The position numbers were made by a program, and so were the translations under genes. The notes under the pieces were generated by a model. The model ran no database searches. It saw nothing but the letters and a program-made list of their open reading frames with translations, and was not told where the DNA came from. Shown piece after piece: positions 1 through 8,500 of a DNA stretch of 64,000 nucleotides; positions within the stretch are counted from its first letter, which is position 1, and each line of letters starts with the position of its first letter. The stretch is from NCBI GenBank assembly GCA_011634665.1, contig WAEK01000012.1:868001-932000 (forward strand), given 5' to 3'. The DNA is from Mortierella sp. BCC40632 (Eukaryota > Mortierellomycota > Mortierellomycetes > Mortierellales > Mortierellaceae).

Positions 1-848
1 GTTGAAAAATTGTAGGTATTTTTCAACCCATGCTTCTTCAATGGATAACTGTCGAAGTCTTGTAATACTTACTTTATTGTCAGGACTCTAGGCCATATCT
101 CTATGTTCGATCTTAAGAACACATCGAGTAGCCTTTACGATATCATAGGAGCTACACATTGGGCTTCAGTCACATCTCTGTTATAGAAGACACTAATACC
201 AGAAGATGCGTTCTCACAGCTAGGCTCCTTCGCCATTACTCCGAGTCAAATGTGGTATCACGACGCACAGAACAGTGTCTTGGACTGGCAGGGAAATCGG
301 GATTTCAAGAAGGTCTTGAACCGCCTTCTGTCCTCTGGAAGGAGGCAGACTTTAGTGAGCTTGAAATGGTGAAGCAAGTGATCGACCCATTTCTCAAAAC
401 GTTTCTTTCTAGCGTTCATGGAGTCGTTGGAAAATGGTATGCATAGAGCAAAACCCGGAAGAGAATGGGGCTAAATAGAAATAATTCTGGTGAATATGGC
501 TACTATGTGCTTTAGCTATAGGGATAAGGAGTTCTTGCCGTCACAAGAAGGGAAAAGGAATACTCACGCAAAAGGTAGGAGAAGACGTCCAGATTTCTTC
601 CTGGAGAGCGATCTTCTCGACCTGAAATGTTTTGTGTTTCCGATGGAGGCCAAGAGACAATAGCAGAAGTCGGCCCTGCAGAACGATCTGGAGAAGCTTG
701 GGCTTCTTCTCAAAGATGCCATCGGCACATGGCCAGGCAGTGAGTCGATATTACACGGGTGAAAGTATTCGGTATGTTGGTGGTTGGTGAGATATGGAAG
801 TGTAAGATATCTAACTGTGAAGGTTATTGTGTGAGACGAGATGATTCG

Positions 849-893
<45 letters not shown>

Positions 894-1077
894 ATGGCTT
901 TCTACATTTATTGTAATAGGGGTGGAGGCCGTTCTCTATCCTATGAAATTGGTTGCCAGGGGAATATATGTGATGAAGGCCTACCCTGCGATACATGTCC
1001 CACGATCTCAATTTGACCTGTTTGTGATAGCAGGGACAGTAAATACAATGTTGGATTTGCGAGAAGAACTGATCGCA
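1..1077. other. No defensible gene; 42-nt poly-A tract
   Basis: I see no recognisable gene here. The longest open frame (159-446, +, 95 codons) has no motif I know and no splice context that extends it convincingly. An uninterrupted run of 42 A lies at 849-890 and creates two artificial lysine-rich frames. Confidence 0.5.
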
Positions 1078-1539
1078 CTACTGGAAATTTGTCGGAAGTC
1101 GTTCGTTTTTCATACAAAGTGTCTTTAGCAGGGCTTTAGATGTTTGAGAAACTTGAATACGCTCAATACCAATGATTACTGAAGCCAGCTTGAACACTAG
1201 AGTCATAAAATGAAATATTATTCCAAAGAACTTGCTTTGACCAGAGCTTGTCCCACTGTCCTCAGGAATGGCACCATAACGTACATTGTTCTTGATGGTC
1301 AATTTAATCCCTCCTGTTCCCTCCCTGACAATCGAATCCAGTCTTCGTTTTAAGGTATCCTTGTATGGGATATTGAACAAAAGATTGAGCAGTCCATAAA
1401 TGACCTTGAGGATGTTCGAAGAAACCAACTTGAAGGTTGCTCCTTCAATGGCAATGGGTCTCGATAAAGAAATCTCAAACTCCTCTTGCTCGTGGGGAAG
1501 CGGCTTCATGTTCCTAATGACAACCTCTTCATAAGCCAT
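1078..1539 (-). CDS. Hypothetical protein, possibly a gene fragment
   Basis: An open frame of 153 codons begins MAYEEVVIRNMKPLPHEQEE and contains two hydrophobic stretches, one around KVIYGLLNLLFNIPY and one around FFGIIFHFMTLVFKLASVIIG. I do not recognise the family. The composition looks like a real membrane- or lipid-associated protein rather than a shadow frame, because no better frame overlaps it. It lies next to a decayed transposase, so it may be a fragment of a longer gene. Start and completeness are uncertain, and no function is assigned. Confidence 0.35.
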   Translation of the reverse strand: MAYEEVVIRNMKPLPHEQEEFEISLSRPIAIEGATFKLVSSNILKVIYGLLNLLFNIPYKDTLKRRLDSIVREGTGGIKLTIKNNVRYGAIPEDSGTSSGQSKFFGIIFHFMTLVFKLASVIIGIERIQVSQTSKALLKTLCMKNERLPTNFQ

Positions 1540-1762
1540 TTGGTACTTTGATTTTACGGAGTGGAAGAAATATCATCTTCAGCTAACACTAGCAGCTAGA
1601 TTCTTCGGATCAAATGTTGGTACGCACGGAACAGAGGATGGGCTTCAGAGATGTGATTATCTCGTGATCTGGTGCTGCCAGACTTCTTGAGAATTTTTTC
1701 GCAGATTCCTCCCTTGTCAATTTGAGCCTGGTATTCGAATTCGAGACTCGAGAAAGATCTGA

Positions 1763-3172
1763 AATAATGACCTAGTAAACTGTATGGACTCGACTTACGA
1801 CGTTGTGAAGAGTATAAAGCAGGCAGGCATAGCTTACAGATCGGCATATTTGTTTTCGTTGCTGGTAAAGGATAGAGTCATTCAAAAAGGCATTACAGTA
1901 GCCTTTTTTATCTGCTCTTCCGAGTCACACTATGTCCTTCAGCACTGGCTGCGATGGCTGAAAGATGACTGTGGCCTGAATACAAGCGCATTTATAATGG
2001 ACTGTGCCATCGCTGAGTCTGCTGCCATTGAGAGCATATTTCCCTGTGCTAGAATCTTTTATTGCGATTTCCACGTCGCCCAGCTGTGGGAAAGACATTT
2101 AAAAGAGAAACGCCCGGTGAGTTTTGGTCGTCAGATTGAGTGGCTAATACTTTCTCCTGATGCGCCCCACTTACGTTTTCATCCTCACCCTCTTTTTTTT
2201 ATCAGGTTGAAGAATGCAGGATGATGAGGCCACTATTGAAAAAAGTTCACACAGCTCAGTCACACGAGGATCAGTATTGCCTTTGGACACAATTCAAAGC
2301 ACGCTTTCCCTCCGCAACCACTCTGATCTCATACATTGAGAAAAATTGGCTTAATGAGAATATCGAACGTTGGGCAGTTTAACATCGAATGGTAAGGCAT
2401 CGTAGAGCTCGGCACAAAAGGATGATAGTCAACTAGCCTGACCCATACCTCGTCAATAAGATGACCAGGAGATTACCACCAACAACTGGATCGAATCGTG
2501 GCATAAAACGCTGAAGCAAGTGTATCTAGACCGTAGAAGAAAAACGCGAGCAGACACCCTGCTTCACCTTTTACAAGAAGTCGTCAACACGGACCTCAGC
2601 CTCCAGTATTTCAAGATCAGTACTGGACTAGAGCCACTCCCACCTTCATCCCAAGACAAGTCAAGAAAATCCAAGGCAGACAATTCCATTTAGACGGGCA
2701 TTATCCAGGTGACACTAATGGTGCACGAGAGAAAGGTATGGTTGTCTCTTGAAATGGTTTTAACTCGCAAGAGGATAGGAGACTGCTCACTACGGAGCCG
2801 ATCTCTTTATTATCTAGATTGCCGTCAAGTCTTTTGTGTCTTCACCTGTTGAATACATTGCTCGTTTCAAGCCTACGGACGGGCTAAGAATGAATGAACC
2901 AGAGGGACTCTTCAGGCATGCACATGTTCCGATAGCCAAAGACGCCAGAGACCATGTAAACACACGTACCTTGTTAAGTGGTTGAATGAGTTCATATTAT
3001 TGGCTCCTGACAAATATTCCTCCAAACAAAAAATTAACACCTGTGGAATTGCTGTGTCACAACTGAAGGATGGAGATCCTTGTCGACTGAAGTCAAGTAG
3101 GTCCGTTGGGAAAGGGGATTGCACAGACAGATATACGCAACCCGTCTTACTTTGCCACCCCACTTTGCCCAC
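1763..3172 (+). pseudogene. MULE (Mutator-like) transposase with SWIM zinc finger, decayed
   Basis: Spliced in the forward direction this reads as a MULE-type transposase. The piece at 1784-2116 begins with MDSTYDVV, the first catalytic-Asp block, and carries the second Asp in IMDCAIAES and the CDFHVAQLWERHL block. A GT-AG intron (2117-2205) follows in phase. The next pieces carry ERWAV, then TTNNWIESWHKTLK, then KSFVSSPVEYIARF. A SWIM finger of form CxC..CxH (ACTCSDSQ..RPCKHTYLVKW) lies at 2916-2980. Decay is visible: an in-frame TAA at 2380-2382, a TAG at 2691-2693, and a 2-nt frame jump between EGLFR and ACTC near 2917. Upstream sequence at about 1610-1760 reads like more of the N-terminus but has a TGA. 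Family members bind terminal inverted repeats and move by cut and paste. This copy is probably dead. I could not find its terminal repeats by eye. Confidence 0.75.
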
Positions 3173-3331
3173 CCCTTACCACTATACATACTTTAATAAA
3201 GCAGACTTGCTTGCACTTTCTTGGTTACCTTTTCTGTTGCAATTATCTCCGAAGGGTTGGGCTGTCCGCTTTCGCGGAGCTAGCTTTTGCACACAACAAC
3301 CTAAATGGGATCAAATAAGCCCTTTGAAGAG

Positions 3332-3333
<2 letters not shown>

Positions 3334-3371
<38 letters not shown>
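3334..3371. repeat. Poly-T tract of 38 nt
   Basis: An uninterrupted T run lies just downstream of the MULE remnant. It could be slippage or the poly-A tail of an insertion in reverse orientation. No flanking duplication was recognised. Confidence 0.9.
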
Positions 3372-3372
<1 letters not shown>

Positions 3373-3452
3373 TTTTTTTCACCACTGGTGAGATCTTCAG
3401 CCAAACTCTCATGTGCCTACTTCTCCTATCAATCCCTTGGATCGCATTCTAG

Positions 3453-3979
3453 CCACGTGAAACGCAGAACAAAGGACATCGACAATGCCCATCAACTCCT
3501 GAAGCGTGAACTCCTGAAGCTGGGCCACAACTTCTTGCAACTTTAAATAAGCCCTTTCGAACTCCTTTCAACCTGTCGCCTTTTTTAAGTAGCCATTCAT
3601 CGAAGGGTCACTCTTCCTTTTTCGATCAAAGAGTCACTTTTTTTTTTTTTTTTTTTGATCGCTTGCATCAACCCGACAGCTGACCTGGAGAGTCTCTAGC
3701 CTAGTCATTTTGGCACCAAGTGGTGCACTGTCCCCTGTTGGCTGTAGGATTAATTTTCTTTTTAGGCCTCGTTAGAGGTTTACAAAGGACATGGTCACCG
3801 CTGCTTCTTTAAAGAAAAGAAAACTATCTAAACAAAAAAGGGGAAGAGAGGAGGATGACCCAGAGACGAAAGAGGTAGGAAATAAAAATTCTCTTCCCTC
3901 TTTCTTTTCTCTATTTTTCTTTCCAGCCCAACTGTTTTCCCTTCACCTCACTCTTTCCCTCTCATCGATCATCTAAACC
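3453..3979. other. Spacer between MULE remnant and Fanzor gene; 5' flank of the latter
   Basis: No gene is seen. There is a near-tandem repeat of CTCCTGAAGC near 3495-3521, a poly-T run near 3640-3657, and a pyrimidine-rich leader ending in the context AACCATGG at the Fanzor-gene start. If the MULE and the Fanzor are one composite element, this is internal spacer. Confidence 0.5.
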
Positions 3980-5452
3980 ATGGCCTCTGTAAAGCTAAGA
4001 GGATGCTGGCTCGCGGCTGCTCCACCTCCTCTAGAGTTCTCTCGGGAACAACACCGCTTTGAACAGGCTGCGGCCCATCCCACGGGCTGCAGTGCAAACG
4101 AAAGCTTGGAGAGAACTCTGAAGAACCTACTCCATTTCTGCCTGGTTGTTGACAGATCACCCGATGGGACATCCCTCGCACACTACATAGCAAAAACTCT
4201 TCTCAATGGGCCCGACAGTCGCCGGGACAAGCTTTTCCTCTCCTCAACAAACTCCCAGGATGGGTCAATAATCCTCTCACAAACTACCGTCCCCCTCTCT
4301 CCACGATCCTCCTTTGTCTTGGGGGCTGTCTCTTACCACCTCAAAATCAACATTTATTTATTCTCGACCCGAAAACAATGCCTGTTGTTCGACTATCCAG
4401 AAGAAACACTCCATTCGATCGGATTCTTACACAGAGTCTATTCCTATCGAGGAGCAGGCGAGTTTCTAGGCCTGGTGCTCACCACGCATCCGGTCGAGTC
4501 TCCTCTACCGGTCATTCAAGCTCCAGATCCGAGACCTAGACCTTCCAACACTATCAAGGCTGCTAGCTTTAGGAAGGGAAAGAAACAAAGACCCACATGT
4601 AAAAAGCACGTCAGAATGAATCGTGCACATTGCACTAAGGCTGTCACTCAAACATTGTAAGTTTGGATCATCCTTTTTGTCTCTCAATCTTGACTTGGAC
4701 TGAGAGGTATACTTGATGTCTGATCGATCGATCCTTTGAAATAAATAGGCACGAGCGGCCCCGGGAGAAGATCCTAGCTGCAAGGCCCCAGGACAGCCAG
4801 ACGTGCGTAACGGCGACGGTCAAAGAGTCCTTTTTATCCCAGGACACGCCACGCAATGTCCTTCCCAGGGCATTGGCGCTATTGAGGGACCTCGAGCCGG
4901 GTCTAAGTCCAGACGTCTCGGTCTATGACCTTCCACGAGGCCTTGGACCGGGTAGGTCGCTCAGATCCATTTGGGAGGAGACAGTCCAGAGCCACTTTGA
5001 CACCGAGTGGGAGGCTGCCTCCTCTGCGACCAAAAATCCCGTTGCCACATCCTCTACACCGTCAAAGAGGAAGCGAGGCGAGGATCGAGAGGGCAAGAAC
5101 GTAACTCGAGACCCTGCAGTGACTGAAGGGTCCTTCAAACGAAACGGCCTAGATGACGATCTAGATGACGACCCAGATGACGACCCAGACGATGCCGTAG
5201 ACAATGTCCTTGGAGACTTTGAAAAAATAAGGATATGTCCTACAAACTTCAAGAGAATTGTTCGCCCTGAACTCTTGCCTCACCTCAAAACACTCATTCA
5301 AATTGCAGAAAGTCGCCAGAGCGACATGGCTAGAATCATGGACGAGGTCTCTGTATTGGCGCTAAAAGTCATTTACCTGGTATGTTACCGTGTCTTTAGG
5401 TCTCTTTGGGTGCTTGTGCACCACAGCTTATTTCAATGAATCTCATTTACCT

Positions 5453-5509
<57 letters not shown>

Positions 5510-8500
5510 TAGACTGTAAGAGGTGAACTTTACACGGGCCACAAGGGTGGGGGGCTCAATGCGCTTGAGCTATTCTCTAGCAACTATGGCAACAACAGCA
5601 GCGCCAAGACAATCATCAGTGTTGCACCATTACCGAGAGACTTGCAGGTAGTGTTTCTCATGAGTCGAGTTGAGTTGAGTTGGAGGTCCGACTCAACTCA
5701 ACTCATGCACACATAAGTTGGGAAAAATCTGAACTCAACTCAACTCATGAGTCGAAAAGTCGAACTCATCTCAACTCAGGGCATCTACGCCCTGTAAGCG
5801 AGTCGACTCACTCCAACTCAACTTAACTCAACTCAACTCATGAGTTCATGAGTTGAAAAAAGCTTCAACTCAACTCAACTCATGTTACACGAGTCGGGAG
5901 AAAGTTCGAACTCAACTCAACTCATGAGTTGAGTTGAGTTGAGTCGGTGAGTTGGTGAGTCGAGTTGAAAAACACTACTTGCAGGAAAGGCTAGAGACTG
6001 CATTTGGAAGAGGCCTGAACGTCAACAGGGACCCATTTGCGTCTCTCCTGACTGAACATCACCTTCGGAATCTTTATTCACGGTTTTTGGAATCCCAAGG
6101 ATCCTATGGAGCCAAGAAAGGATCGCAGTCTGAAACATGGATTAAACTTCATGAGCTACTCAAGCACCCTGGAAACGACTACAAAGAAATCAATGTCACG
6201 GGGATCTCGGCTACTATCACACAGCACCTGCGAGAATTGGCAACAAACATTGCCAACCTGTGGGATGGCAAGATTTACTACTAAGCGCTGGATTATCTGC
6301 TCAGGATATTGCTCCGAGTCCATCTCGCACCAGAGAGAGAGAAGCGAGGTCCAAGAAGACACAGACTCGGAGAAGGAAGACGACGAGGCCGAGGGGGAAA
6401 GTGAGCAAGGCAAGAGACTTTGTTTGATTTCATGAGTGTTGTGGATCACAACATTTCTCTCGGCTAAGTCGATAAATAGGAACCTAAATAGAGAGCCAGA
6501 GGAGACGTTTATAGGTCGTCTGCAGCGATAGCTGCAGACAGGGCCATTTTTACTCCCCTGGCTGGCTTCACAGGGCCAGTGTAAATACTGACCCTAGCCC
6601 TTGAATAAACCACACATTCTATCTCACTGACATTTACCTCCAACCTTATCAATGAGACATCTGCAAAGACATAAGAGAAACAACCTACCCGCTGCTAACC
6701 AGACTATCATTTTCTTTTACAGAGCCCTCGCGGTCTCGACTGAAAGGACTGCAAGCAGTCATTAGAATGCTGCTCGAGTCTCCCTTTGTCCGCGAAAAGG
6801 TTACCAAGGACGACATCCAAAGAGCGGCACATGTAGGGACCGAATTTACAGAGAAAGAATGTACAGTTGCAGCACATCTGATAAACCAATTACGACTCTA
6901 TGCCCCGAATCGGGTTGTTATTGAGGGCGAAGGAGAAGATGAGAGCAACATGACAAGACGGTGTAATGTAGTAAATGCGATTAGGTGTCTTCCGGTGGGG
7001 GCCCGTGGGGGCTATATAAGGACCCTCCCCCCACTAAATAAAGGGTAGCTTCTTTCTTCCGAATACATTTGCACTTCGCTTCCAGCGTGCTCTTTTTTCA
7101 GGTACCAGCAAGTCTCCGAGCTTCTACAGGAACCATGCTCCCCCTCTAAACTCTCTCATACTAAGGCCTTTTTTTTCGCATGTCCTGAACAGATCTCATC
7201 ATACCTCTCCTCGATTCCTCACCAGCGTGACGGCAGGAGATAGTTAACAGATCAAAGTAACGACTGCATTTTGGTACGTATGAGACTCGGTTTGGAGGTG
7301 ATTGCATTCAAGAAAGGCTCCCAAACAATGGTCTAAGGACCATCGTTTGGCTCATTGTCCTCCCGGCCATGATGCATGGATTTCACGGACCCATCCCAGT
7401 TTGGTCCGCAAAGGATTATGACCACAAGATCCCAATTTATTGATAGCCACTCCCTATTCTACTGTTCTCTTATTAGTTAGAAAGATTATCAGACCTCCTC
7501 TCTTACTTCTGGACAACCTCCATTCGTCCTGAAGTTATCTTTTTCCTGTTCTCGTAAGTTAGTCCATCCTGCTTGCATCTCTGAGGTCTATTATAGAGAA
7601 GAACAGATATTGATTAGAGTCATGATAATTTAGGCACTATTTTGCAACGGACCAAACCACCTTTCAAGCATTTTGCTATTATGGCTCCCATTGTCATGAT
7701 TGCGAACCAAGTACTAAGGATTGCAGATTATGACAACTACTGCAGGAAGCCGGTGCCCGAGATCTCGGTAGCAGACAGGCACGCACTTCACCTTAACGCT
7801 TCGGGGATCTGTGAGGTCTTTGGAAGCTCTCTTCCCGGCCATTTCGATCCGTACGAAGGCCAGGGCCAGATTATCACAAGTGTTCATCAGATACAAGAGG
7901 GTCGTGACGTCCTATTCAGCAGCCTCTTCAACCTGGACGTGCTACGGAAAGAGTGCCGGGACAGAGGTCTTCTGTTCGGCCATCGGTAAGCATCCCGCAG
8001 AGAGGGGCAATTAGATAATGTCTTTTTTTTTTTCCAAGGTTGACATTTGTTGATCAGTGGCCAGTACACCTCACAGGCGAGGTTATTCCTCATAGTGTCA
8101 ACAGAGCGGGGTATCCAGTGACATACAAGTTTGATGAGGATCGGATACAAAAAGGCAAGACATCACACGCTGGCGGGACATGTGGGGCCATCGACTAGCA
8201 GAGAGTGGAATGACCAATAAAGAAGCAGCAGCTTATGCGGAGCGACTCTCAGATGCAAAGAAGGCCAAAAAAAACCAAAGTCCAGAAAATGCGGAAGACA
8301 GTACGTGCATTGGAGGATACAAGGTCGGAAGTTGCCCAGATTGTGAATGAATCAAGGGTACCCAAAGAAGGGAGAAAAGACCTGCCAAGAGGGGCAACAG
8401 AGCACTTGGCCCTTCGGCAGGCCCGTCAAGAGGTACGAGAGGCAAGAAAAAAGCTAGTACCACAAGAGCAACAACTGGAGGCGCTTCGAAAGGCAGCCTA

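Noticed and set aside
759..1128. Two lysine-rich frames across the poly-A tract
   Set aside because: They exist only because a 42-nt A run reads as Lys; no splice or domain support.
5455..5512. CT/T/A tract at 5455-5512 as a separate repeat element
   Set aside because: It is the polypyrimidine region of intron 2 ending at the acceptor; simple slippage explains it and there is no flanking duplication.
5649..5977. Telomere-like or CRISPR-like array from the repeated pentamers
   Set aside because: The unit is a 5-mer in both orientations without spacers, bounded by terminal inverted repeats and a target duplication, so it is a MITE.
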